Source of the DNA: Thermoplasmatota archaeon
Lineage (GTDB): Archaea; Thermoplasmatota; Thermoplasmata; Thermoplasmatales; Thermoplasmataceae
Length of the DNA: 64,000 nucleotides
Assembly (NCBI GenBank): GCA_023381355.1
Contig: JAMCUL010000004.1
Location: 1 to 64,000 of the forward strand
Direction: 5' to 3'
Each line of letters starts with the position of its first letter. Positions within the stretch are counted from its first letter, which is position 1. The translations under genes were made by a program, and so were the position numbers. Of this stretch, positions 27,494 through 36,052 are shown one piece after another. The notes under the pieces were generated by a model. That model did not search any database. It saw only the letters and a list, made by a program, of their open reading frames with translations, and was not told where the DNA came from.

Positions 27494-28426
27494 CTATAGT
27501 GATAACCTTCCAGGCACCTTCGGAAACGGATGTACGTCCTCAATTCTGCTAAACCCGCAGATATAGCGTACCAGTCTCTCTATCCCTATCCCAAATCCTG
27601 TCGATAACTCCATTCCCTCCTCGGCAATTTCCAGGAACCAGTGAAATTGATCAAATGTCTGCCCTTTCTTTAATATCCTTTCCCTGATTCTCTCGATCTT
27701 GAACTCCCTTTCGCCACCGCTGAGTGCTTCGCCAAACCCTTCTGGGTAAATCAGATCCATGTCCCTCAGAATTCCAGGTTCGTCGTCCTTTTCTCGATCA
27801 TAAAACTCCCTGCTTTCGAGTGGGATGTCGATTATCCAGAAAGGTTCCCTGGCTTCACGTGACATTCTAGCTTCAAAGTCTTCTCCATACTTTTCCAGAA
27901 GGTCGAGATACCTGTATGACTTGAATGGTTTACCTGGTATGTTTAATCTCCTTCCCATCTTACTAAGTGTCGCATGGTTCTCCCGGGTTACATACCTGAA
28001 TGTTTCAATGATCAAATCTTCTGCAAGATCCATGAGTTCCTCACGGTGAGCCCCCTTGACCTCAAGATCAAGCTGCGTAAACTCCAGAAGGTGCCTGCCC
28101 GATGATGCTTTATCCGGTGTTTCAAGTCTTATGTTCGGCGAGAAGATGAAGAATTTTGGGATTTCCTGAACAAGGATCTGCTTGTGAAAGATCATGCTCT
28201 TGGTTAAGGAGTACCTGAAATCTTCATACAAAAAGGAAGGATCATAAACCGGATGGTTTAATGGATCAGTGACAATCGAAAAAATTACTGGTGGGGCCTC
28301 AAGAAACCCTCTTTTTATCAATGTTTCTGCCAGGATTCTTCTTACTGATGTGTTAATTTCGAGAGCACTTTTCAGGCTATCCTTTTTCAATCTTTCCAAT
28401 GTTGATGTTACAACCTCTGAATTCAT
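27494..28426 (-). CDS. aaRS-like asparagine synthetase (AS-AR type)
   Basis: A 310-residue protein made of the class II catalytic core of asparaginyl/aspartyl-tRNA synthetase without the N-terminal anticodon-binding domain. Motif 2 region (SPNIRLETP, then HLLEFTQLDLEV, about 115-134) and motif 3 (GFGIGIERLVRYI, about 281-293) are visible. Archaeal proteins of this build (AS-AR, described in Pyrococcus abyssi) make asparagine from aspartate, ATP and ammonia rather than charging tRNA. It is divergent from an Lrp/AsnC regulator, echoing bacterial asnA-asnC. Function is inferred from domain build and context. Confidence 0.85.
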   Translation of the reverse strand: MNSEVVTSTLERLKKDSLKSALEINTSVRRILAETLIKRGFLEAPPVIFSIVTDPLNHPVYDPSFLYEDFRYSLTKSMIFHKQILVQEIPKFFIFSPNIRLETPDKASSGRHLLEFTQLDLEVKGAHREELMDLAEDLIIETFRYVTRENHATLSKMGRRLNIPGKPFKSYRYLDLLEKYGEDFEARMSREAREPFWIIDIPLESREFYDREKDDEPGILRDMDLIYPEGFGEALSGGEREFKIERIRERILKKGQTFDQFHWFLEIAEEGMELSTGFGIGIERLVRYICGFSRIEDVHPFPKVPGRLSL

Positions 28427-28450
28427 GCTATTAGATTGACATGGAATATA

Positions 28451-28535
28451 TTACAATTAGTCTAATTTTTTAGACATTTTGTTAAAAAACGATGTGTGAA
28501 ATTGTAATTATAGACATAATACAAAAGATATATAA
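28451..28535. promoter_or_regulatory. Shared asparagine-synthetase/Lrp control region with TAGACAT repeats
   Basis: TAGACAT occurs at 28471-28477 and 28511-28517, exactly 40 bases apart (near four helical turns), and an inverted version lies in ATTAGTCTAAT (28456-28466). A TATA-like GATATATAATG at about 28527-28535 stands 26 bases before the ATG of the regulator, implying a leaderless transcript. Such in-phase half-sites suit an Lrp-type octamer controlling both divergent genes. Binding is inferred. Confidence 0.5.
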
Positions 28536-28556
28536 TGTATATTGACATTAACTGTC

Positions 28557-28988
28557 ATGGATGAGAAAGACAGGAGGATTTTAACTTATCTGATGGATAG
28601 GGGAAGGGATAAGATCGCCGACATATCAAGGAATCTTGATATCCCGAGAATAACCGTTCATGAGAGAATTCAGGGAATGATTGCACGTGGAACCATTAAA
28701 AAGTTCACTGTTGTACCTGACTATTCAGAAGTGGGAATCCCGGTCGTCGCATTCATTTTTGTATCCTTCAGGCCCGCTGGCAAGATCACCCAGAGAGATG
28801 TGGCAAAATCCATATCCCTCTTCAGGGAAGTTGAGGAAGTTTATATCATAGCCGGTCAATGGGACATTCTGGTAAAGATAAGGGCTGCGAGCAATGAGGA
28901 CGTGGGAAAATTTGTACTTGATAAACTGAGAGGCGTTGAGGGTGTTGAAAGAAGCGAGACCATAAGCGTGTTTTCAGTGGTGAAATAA
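28557..28988 (+). CDS. Lrp/AsnC-family transcription regulator
   Basis: A 143-residue feast/famine regulator. Residues 1-50 are the helix-turn-helix (DEKDRRILTYLMDRGRD, then ISRNLDIPRITVHERI); residues 65-143 form the RAM ligand-binding/oligomerisation domain, with the usual VYIIAGQWDILVKI strand. ATG 28557 gives the canonical Lrp start MDEKDRRIL and fits a leaderless message; TTG at 28542 would add five residues. It likely controls itself and the divergent asparagine synthetase, perhaps with an amino acid ligand. Confidence 0.92.
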   Translation: MDEKDRRILTYLMDRGRDKIADISRNLDIPRITVHERIQGMIARGTIKKFTVVPDYSEVGIPVVAFIFVSFRPAGKITQRDVAKSISLFREVEEVYIIAGQWDILVKIRAASNEDVGKFVLDKLRGVEGVERSETISVFSVVK

Positions 28989-29123
28989 GCATGGTAAGAT
29001 CTGGACTGAATAATCAGCGTGAATTATTCACCTGAATTCATTCAGGTCATTAAAAAAAATTAGGATTTGCGGTCTTTCAGATTTAAAAAGTATTAATTAT
29101 CGCGAGACCATCGACTATTGTAA

Positions 29124-30305
29124 ATGGACAACGTCAGGGTTGTAACAATTTCAGCTATTTTCAGATCACTTTCCTATTCCACGATATGGATTTTCAGCTC
29201 AATTTACGTTACAACCTTCCTTGGTATGCCAGTTATTTTCGCGTCCGTGTTATTTTTTGCGGGTGGCCTGGTATCGTCAGTAAGTCAGGTCGCAGGTGGA
29301 AAGATTGGAGACAGGGTAGGTCACAGAAACACCTATGTTTTTTCGCTTGGGGCTATAAGCATTATGATGCTAATGCTTTCATCCCTTAGATTTATTAGCG
29401 AGTCCTTCGAAAATTACTTCATTTTCATTGTCCTGCTTATGGCCTTAAATTCCTTCCTGTCCCCATCCTCCAACTCACTGGTTTCGAATTCAAGTGCTGT
29501 ACAACTCAAGGGATTTTCCATAATCAGGGTTGGAAACAATGTTGGATGGGGGCTTGGTCCTGCCATCGGCGGATATATCATCAATGCGTCTGGATTTGAG
29601 TCCCTGTTCGTCTATTGTTTCTATATGAGCTTTTTGTCATTTATTATTTCTTTGTTTGTCACTGGTGTCCAGATTAAGGAAGAGCGGAAGATAATATTCA
29701 AGACGAGCAACCTTTCACTGATTTTACTCTCGTTTGGAGCCCTTCTTCTTTTCATGGTCCAGGCTCAGGAAACAGTTACCCTTTCAATTTTTTCTGACAG
29801 GATTTTGAGCGGCAATTACGGGAATATAGGACTTATTTACATGACAAATGGCATCTTTGTAATCATTCTCCAGCCATTCATGTATAAGGTTTCGACCAGG
29901 ATAGGGTCATACTTTTCACTTCTTATAGGGTCTTTTATATATACCACCGGATATCTTTCATATGGTTTTGATTCGAGTTTGATAAATCTCATCCTATCAA
30001 CAATCCTCCTTACATTTGGAGAGGATCTTGCGTTTCCAGCGGGATACGCGATTGTTGCCGAGATATCACGAAAAGACAGGATTGGAACCAATATGGGAAT
30101 ATATAATGCCTTCATGTCTGCTGGAAGGGCATTCGGACCACTTCTGGGTGGATATGCACTCACCAATTTTACCTCCCCTGTGATCATCTGGATATTCGCA
30201 ACGGTGCCAGGTTTCATTTCATGTATCCTTCTAATTTTTTCTCTGGGAACAATTGAAACATATAGAAAGAGGTTTGGGGGTAATCTAAATGGCGGGGATT
30301 CATAA
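29124..30305 (+). CDS. MFS transporter
   Basis: A 393-residue, twelve-helix major facilitator with a good helix 2-3 motif A (GGKIGDRVGHRNTYVFS, about 58-74) and a DRIGTNMGIYNA segment in the second half. Most similar in pattern to the transporter at 20026-21243, suggesting paralogues. Substrate unknown. ATG 29124 lies about 25 bases after TTAAAAAGTATTA, consistent with leaderless expression. The insertion sequence begins 124 bases downstream. Confidence 0.85.
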   Translation: MDNVRVVTISAIFRSLSYSTIWIFSSIYVTTFLGMPVIFASVLFFAGGLVSSVSQVAGGKIGDRVGHRNTYVFSLGAISIMMLMLSSLRFISESFENYFIFIVLLMALNSFLSPSSNSLVSNSSAVQLKGFSIIRVGNNVGWGLGPAIGGYIINASGFESLFVYCFYMSFLSFIISLFVTGVQIKEERKIIFKTSNLSLILLSFGALLLFMVQAQETVTLSIFSDRILSGNYGNIGLIYMTNGIFVIILQPFMYKVSTRIGSYFSLLIGSFIYTTGYLSYGFDSSLINLILSTILLTFGEDLAFPAGYAIVAEISRKDRIGTNMGIYNAFMSAGRAFGPLLGGYALTNFTSPVIIWIFATVPGFISCILLIFSLGTIETYRKRFGGNLNGGDS

Positions 30306-30429
30306 TGTACCTCTAAAATTCAGTGGCAGGATGCCTGTTCAAAGGCGTAGCAATTCAGATAATTTGAATGTAATATACTTCTTAAATGAATGCGTAATGA
30401 AATGAATTCCTTGTAATGGTCACTTACCC

Positions 30430-30452
30430 ATAGTGTCCCAAATGTTGTGTAA
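30430..30452 (+). repeat. Left terminal inverted repeat of the IS
   Basis: Begins ATAGTGTCCCAAATG and ends TTGTGTAA; pairs with the right end at 31680-31702 with four mismatches. It begins immediately after the transposase stop codon side of the element. Confidence 0.75.
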
Positions 30453-31589
30453 TCATGAAGGATACCTCTCCTGGAACATTTCCCTGATCTCATCAATGCA
30501 TTTATAATATCCCCTCAATGATCTCATTGACCATTTATCATTTATCTCTGCAGCTCTCAGATAAATGATCTTCATTGCACTCTCTTCTGACGGCATTGAA
30601 TCAATGATCTTGATCCTTCTTCTTATCTCCTTGTTCATTCTTTCTATTAGATTTGTTGAATGTATTGATCTCCTTATGGATTCAGGATAGTCATGATACT
30701 TCAACAGAACATTCAGATTTTTTTCCATGTTGTATAATGGCCTTGGATATTTATTTGACCATTTATTCTTGAATTCATTGAATCGATCAATGGATTCATT
30801 TCTCGTTCTTGAAAGGAATATATTTTTCAGATCATTATCTATTTCATTTCTATCCTGCACTCTCACATGTGTTTCAAAATTCCTTGATGCATGTACTGTG
30901 CATAGCTGGAAATCAGCTCTTGGATATATCTGCCTTACCTCTTCCTCAATTCCAGGCAATCCATCTGCTATGAATAACAATGGTTCCTCAACACCTCTTT
31001 CATGCAGATCCATGAGAACATTCCTGTATGCAATATGATTCTCAACAGGATTCATGTAGAATCCCAGTATTTCATAATTACCAGTTTCCCTTATACCCAT
31101 TGCAAATATTACACATTCCTTCTGTACTGTATCCCTTCTGAGAGAGAAGAACATTGCATCCATGAATATGGCGATATATCTTCTTTCCAATGGCCTTGAT
31201 CTCCATGTGTTGATCTCTGTAACTGTTATTTCTGTTATTCTTGATATTGTTGACTTGCTGTACTTGTTGTGGAATAATTCTTCAAGTATTTCGGCCATCT
31301 TCCTTGTTGAAATCCCCTTTGAATACATGGATACAACAAGATCATCAATACCAACATTGCGTTGATATTTCTCAAAGAGAGCTGTCTGGAATTCATTATT
31401 TCGATCCCTTGGTATTTTCAGATCATTGATCTTTCCGTATCTTGTTCCCAGGTCTCTTTCATAATATCCATTTCTCGATCCGTTATTCTCTTCAAGGTAT
31501 GCCTGTATCTCTCCTTTCATGAGAGATTCCATGAACTCCTTCACTGTCTTCCTTACAATTTCCGATATCTTTTTATCAAACTCTTCCAT
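30453..31589 (-). CDS. IS256-family (mutator-type) transposase
   Basis: A 378-residue DDE transposase. Catalytic residues are recognisable as D144 in FMDAMFF, D209 in IADGLPG and E316 in STNLIERMNKEIRRR; the C-x2-H (CTVH, 230-233) typical of the family lies between. The N-terminal region (1-130) is the DNA-binding part with the NGYYER/GTRYG pattern shared by IS256 relatives. The frame is unbroken and full length, so the element may still be mobile. Its stop codon lies directly at the left terminal repeat, and about 90 bases separate its start from the right repeat. Confidence 0.95.
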   Translation of the reverse strand: MEEFDKKISEIVRKTVKEFMESLMKGEIQAYLEENNGSRNGYYERDLGTRYGKINDLKIPRDRNNEFQTALFEKYQRNVGIDDLVVSMYSKGISTRKMAEILEELFHNKYSKSTISRITEITVTEINTWRSRPLERRYIAIFMDAMFFSLRRDTVQKECVIFAMGIRETGNYEILGFYMNPVENHIAYRNVLMDLHERGVEEPLLFIADGLPGIEEEVRQIYPRADFQLCTVHASRNFETHVRVQDRNEIDNDLKNIFLSRTRNESIDRFNEFKNKWSNKYPRPLYNMEKNLNVLLKYHDYPESIRRSIHSTNLIERMNKEIRRRIKIIDSMPSEESAMKIIYLRAAEINDKWSMRSLRGYYKCIDEIREMFQERYPS

Positions 31590-31679
31590 TATTCATTGCC
31601 TCCTGTGGTTGTTCTAAGGAGGCATCCTTTTATGTTTCATGAAATTTATCCATTGTAGATGGATTCATTTCATTTTTTC

Positions 31680-31702
31680 TTACACAAAATTCGGGATACT
31701 AT
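31680..31702 (-). repeat. Right terminal inverted repeat of the IS
   Basis: Its reverse complement begins ATAGTATCCCGAATT and ends TTGTGTAA, matching the left terminal repeat. The promoter of the transposase must lie between this repeat and 31589. Confidence 0.75.
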
Positions 31703-31908
31703 CCTTACCTGATTCCAGACATCATAAATTTGAATTTTTAATGTATACATTAAGAGCCTTGAATTAAAATAAATATTCGGGCCTCCCCAACCTTAATAAA
31801 AATCAAGTGCGGGAATAAGACCAAAAACATAGCACGTAGATCCTACAAAATTATTACTAAACAGGCAAATTAGATCGATACATGGAAACATATGCATATC
31901 AAGAACTA

Positions 31909-31998
31909 TGCCGGGATCGGGGATCGAACCCGAGACCTCCGGATTTCTCAGAATTTAATCTTATGAGTCCGGCGCTCCACCTACTAAGCCACCCCGGC
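31909..31998 (-). tRNA. Elongator tRNA-Met (CAT) with a 17-base intron
   Basis: On the minus strand, GCCGGGG...TCCCGGC form the acceptor stem with discriminator A. The anticodon stem CCGGA/TCCGG encloses 24 bases: a seven-base loop CTCATA+A plus an intron at 31945-31961, in the canonical 37/38 position. CTCA of the loop pairs with TGAG inside the intron, and bulges TAA and AAA flank it, a typical bulge-helix-bulge substrate for archaeal splicing endonuclease. The anticodon stem lacks the three G:C pairs of initiators, so this is the elongator. CCA is not encoded. S3Ae lies just upstream on the same strand. Confidence 0.93.
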
Positions 31999-32007
31999 CC
32001 AAAAAAT

Positions 32008-32652
32008 TTACTGATGTACCGGTTCTTCCTCTGGAGGTGTTTCCGGCACGGTGAAATTATACTTCTCTCCTGTATCGACAAGCTCTGACTTCCTGAATTC
32101 AAGCTTTTTAAGGGGATAAATATCCTTAACACCATTGAGAATCTCTGAGACAGACTCATCTGCCATTACATATCTGGCAAATTCGAAGTAGTCCATATTC
32201 TTTGTGCGCTCCTTCACAATGCTAGTTATTGCATTCCTGAGTTCAACCCTTTTTGTGGATGTAAGCTTACCGTCTATTATTGCCACAATTTTCAATGCAA
32301 ATGTATAGTTATCAGTTGTTTTTAGATCAATGACAATATCTATCTTTTCCTTTCTTCTCCTGACCATCCTCCTAATATAATCATCATTTACTGAGTGCCC
32401 TGTGAACAATGTGCTGCACTTCATACCGGTACAGTCAACCACCTTAAAGTTAATCTTAGCATTGGATCTCTTGAAATTTCCAGTGAAATCAGAAATGGGA
32501 ATCTCAATTGTACGTCCCTTAATCTCTTCTGGTCCATTCCCTGGGGTCATACCGATCTCCTTTCCCCCAAGTTGGTTTGGAGCCATAATTGTGTACCACT
32601 TTTTTTCCTTCCACTTGTCTTTTACTCTTTTTTGACCTCTTTCACCAGCCAT
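32008..32652 (-). CDS. rps3ae: 30S ribosomal protein S3Ae (eS1)
   Basis: Archaeal/eukaryotic S3Ae, a small-subunit protein near the mRNA exit. The 214-residue length and the KDKWKEKKWYTIMAP N-terminal segment, GRTIEIPISDFTG and the MKCSTLFTGHSVNDDYIRRMVRRR block are characteristic. The C-terminus is a proline/glutamate-rich tail. The tRNA-Met gene starts ten bases after its stop on the same strand, so both may be in one transcript. Upstream is a 452-base AT-rich gap. Confidence 0.97.
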   Translation of the reverse strand: MAGERGQKRVKDKWKEKKWYTIMAPNQLGGKEIGMTPGNGPEEIKGRTIEIPISDFTGNFKRSNAKINFKVVDCTGMKCSTLFTGHSVNDDYIRRMVRRRKEKIDIVIDLKTTDNYTFALKIVAIIDGKLTSTKRVELRNAITSIVKERTKNMDYFEFARYVMADESVSEILNGVKDIYPLKKLEFRKSELVDTGEKYNFTVPETPPEEEPVHQ

Positions 32653-33104
32653 TTAATCCCTCTAAACGTAAATTAGTAACCTACCGGTTATAAAACCTCA
32701 GGAATTAAATGTTTCGCTTCAAGATAATTAATATTCATTGTGCCATAACTCAAAAAATCGAGGAACGATTCCACAATATTTGTATCTCTGCTAATAAATT
32801 ATAATGTGGTGTTTATTTGGATGACACAAACACGAAATTACTTTTGATTAGGGAATATTTCAATTAGCATCCATCTTTTAAAACTATTAGAATAATGGAA
32901 AAGTTAAATACAAACAATCCGTTATTGTGTAACATAGTCAGGTATCAATATAACTGAACAAATTAAGGTTAAATTGAATGACAATAAAACTTCGATGTAC
33001 TTAGAAAAAATACAACCGATAGTGGTACAAAATGGAAAGGCACAATAGCGGAATTAATTCGATTAAGAGTCGAATGATAAACATGTGATGGTGATTTATA
33101 GACG
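32653..33104. other. 452-base AT-rich gap between S3Ae and the sugar ABC operon
   Basis: Strongly AT-rich compared with its neighbours. No open frame of note. It must contain the S3Ae promoter on its left and the promoter for the permease gene on its right; GGTGAT at 33090-33095 is the likely ribosome site for the TTG start at 33105. No clear operator repeat was found. Confidence 0.4.
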
Positions 33105-35021
33105 TTGAGGAATGGAATAATTAACGATAAAGAGGAGTCGCGGAAAATAAAAATTGGGGCTCAATTCAAAAAGGAGATCATATATTTTCTATTTGCAGTG
33201 CCTGCTCTTGTTTATGTCATAGGTTTATCAATAGTCCCGGCAATAACTGTAGTTTATGACAGTTTTATCGGAAAGAATGGTTTTACACTTCAGAATTATG
33301 CCGTCCTTCCACACTATAGCCTGTATAGCGCAATTGAAAACACGCTTATTGTCAGTCTGGGTGCCTTACTTATCCAGATCACGATAGCTCTTGCTATTGC
33401 AATGATACTGGTAAAGCCAATCAAAGGAAAAAAAGTTTTTTCCTCGATAATTATTATACCGCTTGGAATCTCTACCATTGTAAGTGCATATGTATTTTCA
33501 ATAATATTCCAGGCCGTAGGTGGCTATGCAAACTCTGCCCTTGTCGGCCTTGGTTTACACCCAGTGAACTGGTTCTCATCAGGCATTTCCTCGCTGGGCG
33601 TTGTAATGTTTTCAGATTTCTGGAAAAACACGCCACTTGTTGCACTTATACTTTTCGGAGGCCTTTCTTCAATTTCCCCCAGTCTTTACGAGGCTGCCGC
33701 CGTTGATGGGGCTGGTGCAATTAGAAGATTTATCCATATAACTCTTCCAAATCTCGCGCCCATTATTTCGATCGCACTCCTTGTCAGAGGGGTAAGTGAG
33801 TTCAATATATTTGCGCTTCCCCTAGTAATAATCGGATACCATCCAACAATACTGAATACACTGATATATGAAAATTATTTGTCTATAACAACAAGGAATA
33901 TATCTTATGCGGCCGCAACGGTTCTTCTGGCCATCATCATGATTTACTCAATCATAGTAGTTAAACTTGGAGGTGCGAAAGATCAAATCACCTCTGACAA
34001 TGCTTATAAAAAGAGAAGAACCATTCGAGGATATTGGAATAAAAATTTAGACCATGGGAAAACCGTTACTTGTGAACCAAAGAGTTTTGTGAAAATCAAC
34101 AGGACTCGTAAACCTGACACACACAATAAATTGTTCGTGAAAGCATTAAGCCAGAAAGTTAACAGTTTCTTCGCAAACAATAAGGTCAAAAAAGGTCTTA
34201 CCTATCTTTCCGTTGCAGTTATCGCCCTGATTTTCATATATCCATTATGGGTATTGATCATCTATGTGTTTCAACCATCATACTTAACATATGGCTCGGT
34301 CTATCCCAGCCAAATCCCACTAGGTTTTACACTGAGGCATCTGCTAGATGCATTCACCAAAGTTGATCTGATTGGCCCACTAATAAGAAGTGTGGAGGCT
34401 GCGTTTCTTGTAGGTGGAATAGCTCTTGTCATAGGAATACCAGCAGGTTATGGTCTCTCAAAATTAACCTCAAGATTATCGAATAAATTAATAATTTTCC
34501 TATTCATAGTAAATATGATGCCGGGGCTTGTCATTGCAATTCCCATCTCTGCGTACTTCTTCGACATACAAAATTTCATCAATAGTTACCACATACACCT
34601 ATCTTTAGATAATACCTTCCTCGGAGTGGCGCTGGCACAGGAACTGGTCGTACTCCCGTTAACTACTTTCATTACCCTGAGTGCGTTCAGGAGCCTGCCA
34701 AGAGATTTGGAATTCCAGGCCAGAGTCGATGGAGCCTCTCTTGGAAAAACCTTTACAAAGGTACTCATCCCACTTTCAAGAGTTCCCATAATGGTAGCAT
34801 TCCTGCTGGCTTGGATGACATCCTGGGATGAGTTTACTTATGCAGTTATAATTGCCCCAATAAAATCAACTTTTCCTGTTGCTTTATATAACTATGTTTC
34901 CAGGAATCTTCCACAATCTGCCACATTTGCGCTTGTCGCAACGATTCCGGTTATAATTTTGGCAGTCATTCTTGAAAAATATCTAAAGGGACAGTACTTA
35001 TCTGGAGGTCTTGTAGGATGA
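33105..35021 (+). CDS. Fused ABC sugar-transporter permease (MalF-MalG-like)
   Basis: A 638-residue protein carrying two complete binding-protein-dependent permease domains. Domain 1 (about 25-290) has the coupling-helix motif EAAAVDGAGAIRRF...LP at 196-215; domain 2 (about 365-635) has the corresponding FQARVDGASLGKTF...IPLSR at 537-559. A polar, basic linker of about 75 residues joins them. In most systems these are separate MalF and MalG subunits. About six helices per domain are visible. The fused chain would pair with two copies of the ATPase encoded next, overlapping by four bases. Substrate is probably an oligosaccharide, judged from the glycosidase downstream. Start is TTG with a GGTGAT site. 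Confidence 0.9.
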   Translation: MRNGIINDKEESRKIKIGAQFKKEIIYFLFAVPALVYVIGLSIVPAITVVYDSFIGKNGFTLQNYAVLPHYSLYSAIENTLIVSLGALLIQITIALAIAMILVKPIKGKKVFSSIIIIPLGISTIVSAYVFSIIFQAVGGYANSALVGLGLHPVNWFSSGISSLGVVMFSDFWKNTPLVALILFGGLSSISPSLYEAAAVDGAGAIRRFIHITLPNLAPIISIALLVRGVSEFNIFALPLVIIGYHPTILNTLIYENYLSITTRNISYAAATVLLAIIMIYSIIVVKLGGAKDQITSDNAYKKRRTIRGYWNKNLDHGKTVTCEPKSFVKINRTRKPDTHNKLFVKALSQKVNSFFANNKVKKGLTYLSVAVIALIFIYPLWVLIIYVFQPSYLTYGSVYPSQIPLGFTLRHLLDAFTKVDLIGPLIRSVEAAFLVGGIALVIGIPAGYGLSKLTSRLSNKLIIFLFIVNMMPGLVIAIPISAYFFDIQNFINSYHIHLSLDNTFLGVALAQELVVLPLTTFITLSAFRSLPRDLEFQARVDGASLGKTFTKVLIPLSRVPIMVAFLLAWMTSWDEFTYAVIIAPIKSTFPVALYNYVSRNLPQSATFALVATIPVIILAVILEKYLKGQYLSGGLVG

Positions 35022-36052
35022 ATGTGAAAATGGAATATCAAAACGTTAACAAGTATTATGGAAAAAAGAGAGTTCTAAATGATTTTAACCTTGAAATCTA
35101 TGAAGGTGAATTTCTGGTCATTCTCGGACCCTCTGGGATGGGAAAGAGCACATTACTCAGGACAACTGTTGGGATCGAGGAAATGAGTTCAGGAAAGATA
35201 ATCCTTGATGGAGAGGATATAAGCCGAAAGCCACCAAATAAGAGAAACATAGCAATGGTATTCCAGAACTATGCTTTATATCCAAATATGACAGTTTATA
35301 AAAACATAGAATTCCCCCTTAAGATGGCTAAAATAGATCAGAGAACAATCAGGGAAAAGATTGAAACCATTTCTGAAACTTTGAAGATTTCAGAAGTTCT
35401 TGGAAGAAATGTAAACCTACTTAGTGGCGGTCAAAAACAGAGAGTTGCCCTTGCAAGAGCACTCGTCAGAGACCCAAAAATATTTCTGCTTGATGAGCCT
35501 CTTAGCAACCTGGACGCAAGGGTCAGATACACTGCAAGGGGAGAACTAAAGAAAATCCAGAAAGAACTGGGTCATACCTTTGCCTACGTAACCCACGATC
35601 AGACGGAAGCGGCTACCCTTTCAGATCGCGTGGCAATACTGAGAGATGGAAAGATAGAACAACTTGGAAACTTTGATGAGATATTGAATGAGCCTAAAAC
35701 TAAGTGGGTAGGTGATTTTGTTGGAGAATATCCGATGAATTTCATAGATGGTAACCTATTGAACATGAAGGACAGGATTATTGGGTTCAGATCTCACTGG
35801 ATAAAAGAAGGGAAACAGATAAATGCACGCGTTGACTGGTGTAACCATGAAGAAGACAGGTACATTGTAAGATGTTTTTTGAATTCAAACGACAATCTAG
35901 ACCCCGATAATAGACCTGCAGTTGTTGTAAAGTCAGATAAGCCCTTCCAGTACAATGATCCAATTTCTTTCTCTCTTGCAAGGTACGACATATACAGCAA
36001 AGATGGAGACTTAATAGGAACTAGCAATGGCAATGAAAAGGAGAAAAACTGA
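35018..36052 (+). CDS. ABC sugar-transporter ATPase (MalK/UgpC-like)
   Basis: A 344-residue nucleotide-binding subunit. Walker A GPSGMGKST (about 38-46), Q-loop VFQNYALYPNMTV, signature LSGGQKQRVALARAL (about 134-148), Walker B IFLLDEPLSNLDA and the H-loop THDQTEA are all present. The C-terminal part (about 240-344) is a shortened, weakly conserved regulatory domain compared with MalK of about 370 residues. The start ATG overlaps the permease stop, and its end overlaps the glycosidase start by 26 bases, a tight operon. Confidence 0.95.
   Translation: MNVKMEYQNVNKYYGKKRVLNDFNLEIYEGEFLVILGPSGMGKSTLLRTTVGIEEMSSGKIILDGEDISRKPPNKRNIAMVFQNYALYPNMTVYKNIEFPLKMAKIDQRTIREKIETISETLKISEVLGRNVNLLSGGQKQRVALARALVRDPKIFLLDEPLSNLDARVRYTARGELKKIQKELGHTFAYVTHDQTEAATLSDRVAILRDGKIEQLGNFDEILNEPKTKWVGDFVGEYPMNFIDGNLLNMKDRIIGFRSHWIKEGKQINARVDWCNHEEDRYIVRCFLNSNDNLDPDNRPAVVVKSDKPFQYNDPISFSLARYDIYSKDGDLIGTSNGNEKEKN

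Larger units (their letters stand above)
30430..31702 (-). mobile_element. IS256-family insertion sequence, 1273 bases
   Basis: A complete element: one transposase gene flanked by imperfect 23-base terminal inverted repeats (19 of 23 positions match). The eight bases outside the left end (ACTTACCC) and right end (CCTTACCT) agree at six positions with the shared core CTTACC, as expected for an old 8-base target duplication. It sits in the intergenic space between an MFS gene and tRNA-Met and breaks no visible gene. Confidence 0.85.

Noticed and set aside
33105-35021. The fused permease considered as two genes with a missed stop
   Set aside because: The linker has no stop codon in frame and no second ribosome site before the second domain; the frame is continuous.
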